Below the pieces are notes generated by a model, which saw nothing but the letters and a program-made list of their open reading frames with translations, ran no database searches and was not told where the DNA came from. A DNA stretch of 64,000 nt from Pararge aegeria (Eukaryota > Arthropoda > Insecta > Lepidoptera > Nymphalidae), in contig NC_053183.1 in the NCBI RefSeq assembly GCF_905163445.1, positions 10,912,001-10,976,000 of the forward strand, written 5' to 3'. The position numbers and the translations under genes were made by a program. Below, one piece after another: positions 22,789 to 37,700 of the stretch (position 1 is the stretch's first letter; each line of letters starts with the position of its first letter).

Positions 22789-25700
22789 TTTATTTTTACT
22801 GCAATTAGGCAGACACAGATATTATGAAATTATTCCCAAGCTGTGTTTAATGTTTACAGATCTTGTCACGTTACCTCTGAAGCTCGTAAACAAACTGGTA
22901 TATAGACGAAGTTTTAGTCAACTCAAACTCAAAGCGTAATGTAATTCAGTGGGTTGATTGTCGTAAAACTTTCGTGGTTTAGCCAATTACAGCGATGTTG
23001 TTACTATCGAAATACGTTTAAGTTTCGATTATACAACGTGTAAATAAAAACCGAAATATTACGTCGTAGGCTTTAGAGGTACATTATTTAATGTCTTTGA
23101 GACTTTTGTGTGAAACCGAAACGCAAACAGTTTTTGAGTAAAAAAATGCCATAGTTTAATCAAAGAAATTAGTTACAGTCCTAACATCACATGCAAAATT
23201 AAAATATGAAAAATAATTTCTGCACTTCTCTCAGTCGATTTGCAGATATCACAAATTTATTTCCGTTTCTTTAAACCTTGCACTAAAGGGTGATTATATT
23301 TATTTATCCATTTGACTACTTTAATGTATATGAAACAGAGAAATTAACTTATTGAAAATAAACTTTTAACTAAGTAGATACCATTCGTAAAAAACCAACA
23401 AGTAAGGTGTACCCTTCTACAAAATAAAGATACTTAACAAATATATAAAACAATACAATACAAATAATAAATAATAAAATAATACAGTGTACAGTGTGTA
23501 CAGTTAAGCAAAGATCATTTGTATTGATATCCAATCTCTGACTTTGATGTAAGGATTTAACTGCACTGATTGCTACGCTGAACTGAAAGGCTAATGAGGA
23601 CATATAAAGAACTTAGTTTAAAGATAGTCTAAAGCTTAAAATAGGGGCAGTTTTAAAGAAGTACTAACATTCTTCAGCATTCAACGGCCAAAATCGGAAC
23701 ATTGATATTGGTTGAGAGGACCGGGCCGTGCGAGGTTACAGCATGCGTCAAGAACTGAAGCTGTTGCCCACTTTGGCTTAACCAAACTTAATGACACGCA
23801 TAGGGTTCTATCGCATATAGGGTTTCGATAAGCCGTGTCCTACATTTGAAATCCGTATTACAGCCGGGATCAATTTACCACCATAAATAAATAAAACAGC
23901 TAACGAGGTTGGTCCATTTTCGTGATAGAGCCAATAGCTGGTAAATTAGAGGCCACTTTTTGATTGACCTGATTACATTTTTTTACATTCATGTGTCATT
24001 TTAATTCAATTCAATATCATTTGTCGCTATCGAGCACACAAAACCAAGGACCCTTGAGGCTGTTATGTGTGTCGTTTTGTGTGTGCGTCGGTGTGCCTAT
24101 TTTAGTGTGTGTTTAGTTGAGTGTAGGTGGTGTGTGGGTGGGTGTAAACTGCATGTACGTGCAGTTAGTTATATAAGATTTGCAAACAAAGCCTTTTGAA
24201 AAGCTACAGTTATGTTATGGCCTGATTTTGCAAACTAAGTTCACAGTGCACGTCACGTCGCTTTTGACGCCCGTAAACAAATTACAAAGTTGTGGTGTCA
24301 AGACAAAGTTTCTGTTAACGCTAGGCCTCCGGGCGTAATTTAACCGTCCGTCTGTTGGATAGATAGGTAGGTAACTTGGTAAGGTACTTGTACGTAAGTG
24401 CATAAAGTAAGCTTTGAGAAATGAACACTCATGGAAATGGTAATATGGTTAATTGGTACTGCTTTATTTTAAAAATATATGTAAAAATCAATTTACATCA
24501 CTATTAACAAGGATTTTGTACATTGAAGATATAAATTATTGTGGAGCACTATATAGTTTAAAACTAGGTTAGGCTCTAAGCTAGGCTATATTTTTTATTA
24601 TAATTACATAATAAGCTAGCTTTATGTCTTAATTATATCTTAAAAACACGACGCATTTTTTTTTCGACATGTGATTTTCAATCGTAATTTTTAAGCATAC
24701 AATAGTAATCCTTACAAAAAAAAGAGTAATTTCATCACTAACACAATCATAGATAAGCCTTGCTTATCACAGCATGTTAGCCTAAAAAATTACTGGATGA
24801 ATTTGAAATTTAATTCAAATGAAAGCAAAACTAATTTTCTCAAATCTGAAAGCAAACGACACAAACATAATAATATTTCGAAAGTAGTAAACATTATGGT
24901 CAATTAACCATCTGTACCTAAATGAAATCTTACTCAAGTAGTGTATCTAACTAATACGACCTAAATACATTAATATTCATAATGTATGTAGTTACTATGT
25001 TCACTGGCCACTATTATTGCAAACGGATTGGCTGTTTATTGGTTTTTTCTACATGCCATTGCCATTTTGGCACTGTTAAGTGTGACTGTACTACCAGTGT
25101 TTAAGGAAACTATTGTTTTTTTTTATATAGTAATGACTTATGGACCAAGCAGATGGCCCACCTGATGGCAAGTGGAAAGGATGTTTATGGGTGAATGGCT
25201 AAAGTGTGCATATGTATGTAGCTCTACACTTAGACATATTTCCTTGAGTTAAGTCAACTGAGCCGCTCGTGGCAGTTAACGGTTGCCTGAACAGCTGTGT
25301 TTATGAGAACGGGGTTTAATTATCGCATATTGTTTACCATTGAAATTACAAGTTGGTAAGTATATTTTTTAATGCGCCTAAATTTCCACATTGAAAATTA
25401 CGAGCGCTTTGTAAAATCTTATTGAAATTGTATATCTTACTAGCGTACCCGTCGCCGGGCTAGATTTTGCTTTATTTTATTTAAACAATAAACTTACATC
25501 ATTAAATTTTTAATTTAAGTCTCATAATATATTAAATCATTTATTTCTCTCCGTATTCATTCTCTTCTATTCTCTTCTCGAGCGGGTGAAGATCATTATC
25601 TACACCCATGTACACCCAACAATAGAATATCATCATAGTAAATAAAAGCTGTATTTGACAGTTTGACAGTTCAAAAAAAGGAGTGCTCCGATCGTCACCA

Positions 25701-28700
25701 AACTTTACAGGATTACTCGCCAGGTCAATCCCGAGTTTCCCTGAAAGTTTCATTGAAATCAGTCCAGCCGTTTCGGAGCCTATACGGAACACACCCACAC
25801 ACTTTCTCTTTTATATATTTAGATAGAACAAAATGATATGATACAAAGTTCTAAATTAAAAAAAAACTGATTTAATTTAGTTCAAGTAGACCTTACATTA
25901 ACACTTATGAAACGTCCTGTTTGTCTGTATGTAGTGCCTTACATAATTTGTGTCTTATCAAGTAATAATCAGTCATTGAATTATTGTATGCAGTGCATTG
26001 TGCCCGAAAGCAGTGAAAACACCCCGCGCACGTCTCACTTTACACCGAATGTTGCTAGCTCACAATTTTTTTTCCCATTTTCCCATTTCATGGTGAACGC
26101 TTAGAACATTAAAGGTAAAATAATAACTGTCACCCACTTAATGGTATATAGTGTTCGTCACTTCATACCGTTTATTCCAGGAACCATTCTAAAGTGGAGT
26201 GGTTTTTGATACTTCAATATTAGTCTTGTACACGGTTTCTGTATGTTCTTAATTCTGTGTAAGCAGTTATTCAAATCAGTTTTTTACGATTAACAAAGCA
26301 GAGCTGACACTAAACGGGTCAATTTTATGATATGACACGGAGTACACTGAAAGATGTCTATTCTATTTATGACGTTTCAAAAAGGGCGGTTTTAAATTAT
26401 TTTATGTAACTCTTGGTTCCTATCTATCTCTTTTAAATTTGTTTAACTAATAAACGGAAATACAGGGACACGATATACAAAATTCACATGTACTTTAAAA
26501 TATTAATTGGCGATTCATATTTTAAAATGTAAAAATAATCTTTAGTTTGTGGTGTTCTGTGGCCAGTTTTTGTCAGTAGACTGTGATAAAACTTAAGGAC
26601 TACTCTAAATTGTAGATTAAAAATGAGTTTTGGCATGGGCATCGCTTTCTAAGAACTATTAAGATAATAAGAAGCTAAAGTTCTTTTTTTTTTTAAATAA
26701 AAATACCTTTTTTATTGGTTTAAAATATCTTATTCCACTTACTTTTCGTGGCGGTCTCCAAAATATCGAAGAAAAAAATGCAGTAATATTTGTGAACTTG
26801 AACAAATTTTTTTTAAACAGCTTACCTTATGAAGATTACAAGGAAATAAGGTTTTACTTGAATTTATTTATAACTATTCCCGCAACTCATTTTCGACCTG
26901 CCCGCGGTTTCGCACGATAGGTGCGCCAGGTACCTACAAGCATAAAAAAAATTGCATGGCAACGAAGAAATATCTCTGGACCCCGATTAATGCACGACTA
27001 TATATTATGAGTTTTTGTTAGATTACTTACAAAATTAGGACTTGAGCTTCACTAAACAGTCGTTTAAGTAGATAAAGTACATTGCCTTCAATTGGTTTGT
27101 GTTATCCAAGACACGAAGTTAATCTGTATTGAATATAAGTATGGTTGATAAACGTTAATCAATAACGCTTCCATCATATATGCTGCTTATCTTTGTCTCC
27201 TTTAGCTTGAAAACCAGCTTCTAATAAAAATGCTATGTAAAATGCTAATTAATGTTTTAATACTACGAAAAATACGGGTTTGAATTCGTTAATAAGTTTA
27301 TCAAAGTTTAAATAAATAAATATACTACGACAATACACACATCGCCATCTTGCCCCAAAGTAAGCTTAGCTTGTGTTATGGGTACTAACATAGCTGATGA
27401 ATAATCAAAACTACATAAATACTTATAATATACATTTAAACACCCAGACTCTGAAAAACATTCATGCTCATCACACAAACATTTTCCAGTAGTGGGAATC
27501 GAACCCACGGCCTTGGGCTCAGAAAGCAGGGTTGCTGCCCACTGCGCCAGTCAGCGGCGTCAAAATATACTACGACCACACATACATCGCCATGTAGCCC
27601 CAAAGTAAGCGTAGCTTGTGTTATGGGATTGCTGATGAATATTTTATGAATGGCGAACTTCGTACCGCAGATTTTTTTTTTTTATGAATGTTATGTTATT
27701 TTAATACTTATTATCCTGTTCCGGTCTAAGAGGAATACAAAAAATCAAATATCATAAAAATTGGTCCAGCACTTCTTGAGTTATAAATGGTGTAAATAAC
27801 ACAACTTTCTTTTATTTATATATATATTAATATATACCTACTTACTACTTATAATATACATATAAACACCCAGATACTGAAAAACATTTGTGTTCTTCAC
27901 ACAAACGGTTTCCCGTTGTGGGAATCGCACCCATGGCTTTGTACTCAAAAAGCAGGGTCGCTGCACACTGCGCCAATCGGCTATCAAAAGTGTTTCTTTC
28001 TGATCTCGTTATGTTTGACTCTCCAAAGCACGAATCCTTGTTATTCTTGACCGTATTTTTAATATTCCCCAGGTTTAACGTTGTATGGGATAACCGAGAT
28101 GCGGAGTTCGGTGAGCTCACTGAATACAAAATGTTCTACTTTTTACAAGACGATACGATCGCTATTAAGGTAATCTACTTATTAGTTTTAAAAAGTCTTT
28201 TCAGCATATTATAGTCATCAGTTGGATTAAAACATTAAGGCGTAAGGCCTAGAGTGGGTAGAACACGGTCGCAATGTGCAGATACTAAATCCAGGATCGT
28301 GAACTGAAGGTTATATATTGCGCGGAGTATAAATTACTTTTTCTCTTATAGCGGAATGTCCGCCTGATCATTAATGGAAAACCATGGGCTATAAATGGAA
28401 CAACACTTCGTAGGGTATGCAAGGCGTGTTCCTTGCATGTTAAAATCCTACAAAGTGCCGCTCTGTTTCCATAAACCTGGCTCAATGTGCCTTTACTTAT
28501 ACCCTTCAGACCGAATGATGGACCCAGCAGTGCTGCTTGGTGGCAGACCAGTGGCGAGCACTTCATACATGCACAAAACCACTGCCTAACCTAAAATGTA
28601 TATATAACTCATATAAGAGTAGGATTTCTGCCGAGGAAACCGAGTGCACGCCACTGTGGCAGACATAGGTATATTATGGGCGCTTTCCCAAACCAGTTTT

Positions 28701-31700
28701 GTCACAAAAAGCTCGACTTACTACTTACTACTCCTTAGCCCCCTACTGCGACTATTATCATAAACTCATGGCTAATATTATTGTCAAATCAGAATAATTG
28801 ATTGAGCAATATCATTGAGTTTACAAAGTTATTTTTATCTTGGTAGAGGTTAATCTTGTGTTTATGTAGTTTAGAAAATAACTAAACAAGTAATATTAAA
28901 TCAGTTAGTCAAAAGCCCTCTCCATCATTGAAGATAAATACATTATTTTACTAGCTAGATTATGAGACGTTCTTTGGCATCCACAAGTTGTAGGAAATCA
29001 TGGCTCATAATTCTATGGTCTTGACGCATTTTAATTACCTTTTTTCATGTTCTAGCGCACATGAAATAAGTTATAAAAAATGGTAAAAAAAAAGGTTTTG
29101 GTGTTTTAACTTTATATTACCTTTGTATTTAATTTAGCAAACTTCAATAAACATATTAACTTATCAAGGTTGGTTAGCGTTCTCATTGAAATTCGCAATT
29201 GTGCAGCTATTACAATTGACACTTCAAACTGGGAAGCGTTTGAGCGTATAATCGTATTTTGAAATGGAAATCTATTAATGGAATTTGAATTAAATTGATT
29301 ATGCTATTATGCAATGTTTATTAAATTGCCCATTATGGTTTTATTTTTATAGAGTATGATATTAATATGTATTATAAATCGTATGTGTTTTAGCCCTAAG
29401 TGTAAGCATTTTTTTGGAACGAACAAGAATGTACCTTTACTTAAAGCGTTAAAATTTAAAATTGCATAACGAAACCAAAATGCACCCTTAGTATTTTATC
29501 GGGCCTTAATCTTTTCCTTACGTTTTTTGCAACGTAACCTATAATATCGGACTTAAAAAGAATGAGGCATTAGCGTTACTTTATGCAACTTTTTATAGAA
29601 CAAAATCTACGAGATTACGTAATAGCAAATGCAGGTTTTGCAGCTAAGTAGGGTTAATCTTTTCACACCGTTAAGTAGGTAATCAATTTAAACAAAAGTA
29701 GCATTTTATTTAAATTATATGAAAGCATTATTTTATGCAGTGCCAAATATTTTAAAAGAGAACATAATTGGAACTAATGTGTATTGCCACTAGGCTTTAG
29801 TTCATTGACGTATTTGGTTACGTTGGTTATAAAATATAATCGTTTTTCATTAGCCTTAGTTACTCACAGGCTATATATAAAAAGAAGTTAATCAAAATCG
29901 TTTACACTTCCACCTACCTTGTTGCCCAAAAGTTGTCGACCAATAAAGCGACGATAAAAGCTTTTGATGGCAGTGTAAACTTCGTCTCTAATTTCGCAAC
30001 AGTTCAGGCTCGTAGGAAATCAAAGGGATGAAAATTTATCCGACAGATTTTGACAGTAGGGTGCGGCGCTCCGATTACAAAGTTTTGTTTAATGTCTAAT
30101 AACACTGTGAGGAGTATACGCCCCTCATAATAATTATGATTTACTATATTCCCCAAACTTCTCTCATATAACAGAAAATCGTAAAATGTTTCAACCCTGC
30201 ATTTTCCGTGTACCCGACGGGTAAATAATGAATTAATAATCTTCATATTAACAGTACGTACATTCATGACGGTGCGTATAATCTTTTTTTTTTTTACATT
30301 ATTATGTGACTTTGAATTTTTCTACTTTTAATCATATTAAAAGTATTTAAGTATTGTTAACAGGCAGTGGGTAGGAGCTCGACTTCACTTTTGGGTGGCC
30401 GAGTTTGAATCCCAGCTCCTCTGCACGCAACTTTTCTAAGTTATAAGCGTTTTAAGTAATTAAAAATATCACTTGCTTCGACGGTGAAGGAAAACATCGT
30501 GAAACCTGCATGCCTGAGAGTTCTCCATAATGTTCTCACAGTTGCGTGGAATCCACCAAACCGCACTGGGCCAGCGTGGTTTAACCCCCCTCTCATTATG
30601 GAATGAGACCACTGTGCCCTATTCTGGGCTGAGAATGGGTCGATATGACGAAGTAGGTATTGTTTAGATGCATAAATTCAAAAGTGATGATGCAGTCCTA
30701 AATGGATTGTTGTCTGTCACGTAAGTAATTTAGAGAAAGCAATACAAACTTTTATTTTTTTAATATTAACAGGAGCTTCATGACGGCAAAGGTGGCAAAG
30801 ATCCTTTCCCTCTCCTGCTTAAGAAAAGGAAACTGCCAAAAAAATGGGAAGAAAGACCGGGTAAGGGAGAAAATTTTATGAGATAAGTAAAAGTATTTAC
30901 CTATTTATATTCAGTTTAAAAGGTATACGGAGGTATTCATTTAATTTTACCGACACGAGTAAAACCGAATTGGAGGTTTTTTTATTGCTACTTTTTCTTT
31001 AAAACTGAAATGAGTACGAAATTATATATATTTAAGAAATTTATAGAAACAAACATAGAAAATAAAAAGGGAACTACTAATTAAGCAAACATAGTTAACA
31101 AGGAAACAAATCTATTATACTTATTAACAAAGTTTGATTGAATGCTATTGGGAAATCAGAAGACTAACTTTCTCAGTTACGATTCTCTCGACGTTACTCT
31201 TAATCTTGTCGGTAAATAACCTCGAGTGCGCGACATCGTAATATCAAAATTTCACAGCTTAATCGCCTTAAGGAGCACTCTATTAACACAAGCTTGCTGA
31301 AACTCAAATATTCATTGTTTATTCCTGCTTTCTTGGCGGGATTTAGACGTCACGCTATTTTAAACAAGGCAATCATTAATTGCTACGTCTAACGTAAAAC
31401 TGACACTTCACCTAGTAATGATATTATAATTTAAAACTTGAAATGTTTGCTCAATCAATTCTGTTAACACTTAGTATTTTTTTAAATAAAGTGAGGATTA
31501 TTTTTAAATTTAAATTTTATTTTCCTCTACAAGTTATCCTGTATATATAGTCAGTGGCGTGCACTTGGTTTCTTACCAGGGTATGCATACAGCAGGAAAA
31601 TAGCATAAAACGGCAAAAATCCTCCCGCTATACGAGATATATATCAATTTTAGGGTAAGCAGTGCTTTTGCGCATGTATGAAGTGCACGCCACTGTATAT

Positions 31701-34700
31701 AGTTAAGTAAGGATCTAGTGACTAGTCTAAGATGGTAAAGGGTTAGCCCTTGTGTTAATTAGGCAAGGCTCTCTCGGTAGAGTACTAACTTTAGCAAAAA
31801 AACCTCCCACCAGACCAGACCATTACGTAGTACATAAATCTCAATAGAATAAAATAAATCGACACGTCTGAAAATATTGCTATCCTCTTCCAGAGGATAC
31901 AGTGTGCAAAGGATAGCAATAATTGAAGACCTGTCAAATTATTTAGTTTAAAGGTTAGAGGTGACAAGAACAGCAATAACTTAAGATCTTTCAAATTATT
32001 TAGTTTGAAGATTAGAGAATAGCAGAACCGCCACCAATAAGTAATTACCGATTTTATCCTGCGTAATACACCAGCAGAACGTAGGACAATCTGTCCCGCA
32101 TTTGTGTACAGGTTGTTATCATAAGCGTCCGATTAACAGTTATGCATTTAGCTTTATCTACGTGGGTAATTTGAGCCAGTCGCTCATTAAATGACCTGAA
32201 TAATTGCAGAGCGATAAGAGCAATTATAATTAACATAATTGTATTTTATTTAATTGAAACGAATTGGAAGTTGGAAAGCGATGCCATGGTGGAAGCATTA
32301 TTGTAATTTGACTTCAATACATCTGATCTGAATTGTATTTGGATACAGTACATCTGATCTACATAACAATGTGAGGGATCAGGGATTAAAAAACAACGAA
32401 ATACAACAACCTACCCTGTATTTGTACATAGGGTGATTGACCCTATAGTTGACCAGAGACCGGTTGTTGACCACTTGCAGTATTACTTAAGGATTATAAA
32501 TAATACTTGCAGTATTACTTATGTAATATTACTTAAGGATTCCCACCGCTATCTTTTTATTTTTATATTGGCTATGACAAATCAACCAATCGAGTTACCG
32601 CTAGCCAAAATGGATTAAACATTTTTATGTTCGTATATAACTTTAAATAAAATAATGGATAATAAAATCAATAAACACTACATGTGTACATCGAAAACAT
32701 TTAATTTAATGGCATTTTTAAGTAAAAAATTGGTCCTCATTGCTTTAAGCCTGGTACAGCCATTCTACTTATATTATACAACATTTAAACCTTGCCCGAT
32801 AAAGTGACTCGTAGACGAATTTATTTATTTTTATTTTATTTTATTTTTTCTTTAATTGGAAAACCAACAGTCGTAGATATTTAGTATCTTAGTTAACAAA
32901 TTGGTCGACTTAAAACTAATAACAGGTTTCCACAGATAAGTCTTCTATAAACAAGGGTACACAGGGTAAAAAATAACTAAGTGTTAAGTTTACCTTGCAT
33001 GCAAGCATGCAGTTTATCTACTAAGTTGCGACGTACACTGTTCATATTACCATAAAATAAGTCAATTTCGGGGTCATTGTAAACAAAATTATAATGCGAG
33101 AGACACGGATTATAAAGTAATTAAATCTATTCTTAGTTTTAATTAAGGGTACGTGCAGAATTTTTTTTATGCCTAGACAATCGTGAGGGTACAATTAAAT
33201 CTAACTTAGTAAGTAATTCCGGACTATCTATTGACCCTCCAACAATGTTAATTTAAGGGAGTAAAGGAAACCACTCTGGTGCAGTCGTGTACGCTGTCAT
33301 AAAAGGAGGTCTCGGGTTGGATGCCCGTCGGGGGCTATTTGTTTATTTACTCTTGTCTGGGTCTGATGGGAGACTTCGTCCTTGGCTACTTACACCCCTT
33401 CCGACAACGTCCCGTGACCATCTTAGTCAAAGCCTGTGAAATACAACGTTTAAAAGACTATTTAGGTATATGTTATTCGGACGCTTAGTTTGGGAGTAAT
33501 TTAAATACGTGTTGGTTATTTGTTTTTATTTAAATAAAATGTGAATGAATATTGTAGATAATTCCAAAGATCATACCAACCATCGATCATAGATTTTTCA
33601 AAATAGCCTACAATTTAGTTCAGTTTATTGTAGATTATATTATACTCTTTGCAGTCAGGAATAGACAAGATAATATTGTTATGTTCCGTAATTAATAATA
33701 ATATATTAATATAATAATTTATATATATTAAACAATACGTTCGGGAGAAATCGCGGGATACAGCTAATATTGTATATAATTGAAACGAATTGGAAATCAA
33801 AAAGCAATCCAACGGGTTAAATGCGAGGATGGAAGCAGTATTGCAATTTAACTAAATTGGATTTGGATACGTTACATCTGCTCTACATAACATCGGGAGG
33901 GATTAAAGAACCAATCCGGTTTGTCAGTGCTATATATTGTTGAGCGAATATTGAAAAAAAGAGAATGATTTTTTTTATTTCTTTATTCCAATACAAGTTA
34001 CCCCTGGACTACAATCTCACCTGTAGTCACGCGAGTGAACTGTAGCCTCCCATCAGACATAAGTAAAAATCGAACACTCGAATATTTGAGATTATGACGA
34101 GCGCAGATTTTGTTTTTTAAAGTATTAGGTCTTAGGTCGAATCCTAGCAGGAACAATTTGGGAATTTTAAATATCTGGCTTTTCTCTGGTCTGGTCTAAT
34201 GGGAGACTTGGCCTTGGCTAGTATGCCGACCGACAAAGGCGTGCCGCTAATTGATTAAGCGTTCCAGTACGATGTCGCGTGGAAACCAATTTGGGGTATG
34301 GGTTTAATATTACTGGCATACCCCTAACGAATTAGCACTTTACCATCTTAAACTCTATCATCGCTTACCTGGTGTAATATGACCTAAAATAAAAACCATG
34401 ATGATTTTGACTTATTGATTTTGCTGGAATATAATAAATAACGTCAGAGGCAGATTTAGAATTCCTAAATTCTGGATTTTCCCTGGTCTGGTCTGGTCTG
34501 GTGGGACGAGGTGAGGTTCTGGCCGTGGCTTAATACCTAATAATTAATAGGGGGATTGACAAACACGTGATGCCAAGCGATTTAAAGGCCCGGTACGATG
34601 GTGCCAATTAGGGGTATGACTGGGCTTAAAATATCGTTGCCATCTTAAGCTGCATTATCACATAACAGGTGATATTGCAGTCTTGGGCTGATTTGTAGTG

Positions 34701-37700
34701 GAGTAACACAAACAACTCTTTAAGTAGGTTCACCTTGACAAAACAAACAATCAATTATTTATCTCTAATGTAACTTTTCGATTTCGCAGGAAATGCAATA
34801 GTCGTTATCCTCTAAGAATAAATAAAATAGTCGAATGGGCAATTGAACACTGAATTTTAGATTGTGCACCTGATATTGCTTCTATTCTCTATACCCACAT
34901 TCGGCACAGACGCATTGTAATATTTATGGTTTTGATTACACCTAACGCCTCCTACTTTATTCAGTAACCTTCCCGTCGATTGCTCTGGAAACTACGGAGG
35001 AGGAAATAACAGAATACTACGCTCCCAGGGACCTTATTGTGGGGCAGACGGTGTTCTTGCTCGGACGCCGGTTCCTGCTATTCGACTGTGACAGCTTTAC
35101 GCGAAAATACTACAGGTTGGTACCAACGGTAATTTTTTATACTTTACATTGCTGACAGTCACCAAACAAAATGTATGATTTGATAGGTTTGGTTATTGAC
35201 AACAGGTTTCTACCGATTAGAAACTATCAGAAAAGTTATTTCCACGGTGACACTAAAACGCTGGCAATTCGTACAATTTAGATAATAAACAAATTTTGGT
35301 TGGTCATTCAAGAAGGATAGATTTTACTAACTAGGGTACCTTCAGTCATAGGTAGATCAGTAGTCCCTGACGGGTTTCATGATTCCAATAGCCTATAGGC
35401 TAGGAGCCACCGTAACCGTTGATGTGAAAGGGAAGGCAATCAATCTTCAGTCAAATAATTTTTAATGTCGATCGCTTGAATTGTTGAATACGGTACGGTA
35501 AATTAAACGCCATAGAGTGCATACTATATGAAGTCATTGAATTAAAAAACAAACGTTCTAGATTTCGGAATATCGATATTCTCGTTGACCCGAACCTGAT
35601 TCTCTATGGAATAAAATATTAATAATAACGCATTAAAAGCAGGCAATAGAATTGATCAAATGTAAACATTGCATACATTTGTATAACCAATATTAGTAGA
35701 GAGTGTTCTACGATCTAAACAAAACTAATTAATCAGGTTTAGTAATAGTGCTATTTTTCCACAAATAAAATAGTGAAAAGGTCACTAAATTAAGACCTGT
35801 CAATTTAGTTTTATACTTTAGCGAGTTGTTTACAAAAAAATGCACCACAGCACCGTATACCTCTCGATTACCTAAAAAGTCACAGTGAAGTAAACACACC
35901 TAAATCTAAACTGTCTGCAGTATTAAGTTAGTTTTCGGAGTGAACTCCGTTTATCACCATTATTAATTGAGTGTTCTACGATCTAAATTAAACTAATTTA
36001 ACAGGTCTAAAAATAGTGCTATACTTTCTAAAGTGACATTGAGAAAGACCTGTCCATTTGGTTTAGTAGTTAAGATTTGTGTACATAAATGTCAACATCA
36101 CTGTAACGTATCCAATCGTAAACCTATCGTTTACTTAAAAAGAAACAGTCAATTACACACACCTACACTTATAACAGTCTTAACTATTAGTTTGCAGTGT
36201 GAACCCATACCAAAGCAAAACTCATGATTCGATGTTTTAACTGTACTTAAAGGATTACTCCAGAGTGCTCCGAGCAGATGTGGTAATCCGTACTTAAGTC
36301 GTACTTTTGAATTTAATATGTACGAAGTTTGAACCTAAGTATGAGCGTTGAATAAGAATTTATTTTGGTATCGACCAACTTCTGAGCTACGAATGATATA
36401 TTTAATGGATGGCTGTTCGGGATTATGAGAATGGTTTAAGGAGTTATTAGTTAGGCTCTTTACCACAAGCGTACTTTCTTATACCGTAGATATTGACCAT
36501 ACTGCTAAGGCCACGTTGGTTAGGAATCTACTTTATCTCATATCCGGGACCGACGCGTTCTGATTGCCAAAATCCGTAGTGTTATTGTCAACTCCGATGT
36601 TGATGCTGTGTCTAATCATCGCCGTCCTCATCATCTCCAACCCTATCCATGATGCAAGAACTCATAATTAGGTATCCAAAATCTGAATTTGTAACGATTA
36701 TGTTGACGTACTGCTACGTAATCACTAGGTCCGAATAGAAAATAGTAGTTTCGAATCTCATGTCAGGCCAGAAATTGTTAGGTACGTATTGTGTATTTTT
36801 TGTTTAAGAATTTTTTGTGGGTACCAGCCCCCGTGCCCCGGAGAGCAAGTAAAGTCTTCTGTCCTTATCATGTACTTGAGATAATAGACGTTAAAGCCTG
36901 CCAATCCGCATTGTAGCAGCGTGATGGGTCCACGCTCTAAAACTGTCTATTCTATGAGAGCAACGTATACGTACGTATATGCCAAATCTCATCAAGATCG
37001 GATCGGATCCGATCGAAATCAGCTGTTTAGCCACGCGAGAGAAAAGGCGAAGTATCAAAAAAGTGTGTGGGTATGTTCCGTATAGACTCCGAAACGGCTG
37101 GACTGATTTCAATGAAACTTTCAGGGAATCTCCGGATTGACCTGTCGAGTAATCCTGTAAAGTTTGGTGACGATCGGAGCACTTCTAATTTTGAACTGTC
37201 AAACTGCCAAATACAGCTTTTATTTAATATGATGATATTCTATTGTTGGGTGTACATGGGTGTAGATAATGATCTTCACCCGCTCGATTAGAGAATAGAA
37301 GAGAATGAATACGGTGAGAAATAAATGATTTAATATATTTTGAGCGTTAAATTAACAATTTAATGATGTTATTTTATTGTTTAAATAAAATAAAGCAAAA
37401 TCTAGCCCGGCGAAGCGGGCTGGGTACGCTAGTGTAATCTAAAAATGGTTATTACCAAGGGTGTTAGAATGGAATAATATACGAATGAATTAAGTAATAT
37501 TAATTAATTTAGTCTGATATGTATGTATGTATTTGCGATGAACATGACACATTGCCCCTACAATTAATCAATATACAAATGTCGTGTATAAAACTAGGAT
37601 TTACATAATAGACTACTCATTAATCACATTTAGCGATCATCAAAATCATGCTAATGGATTAAATTAATGTTGTTATTTCAAATATCAGTCATGGGAACAT

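Noticed and set aside
27888..28214. 108-residue frame covering the DM10 exon at 28073
   Set aside because: Its first half is SINE-A sequence. Only 28073-28169 is supported by homology and splice sites.
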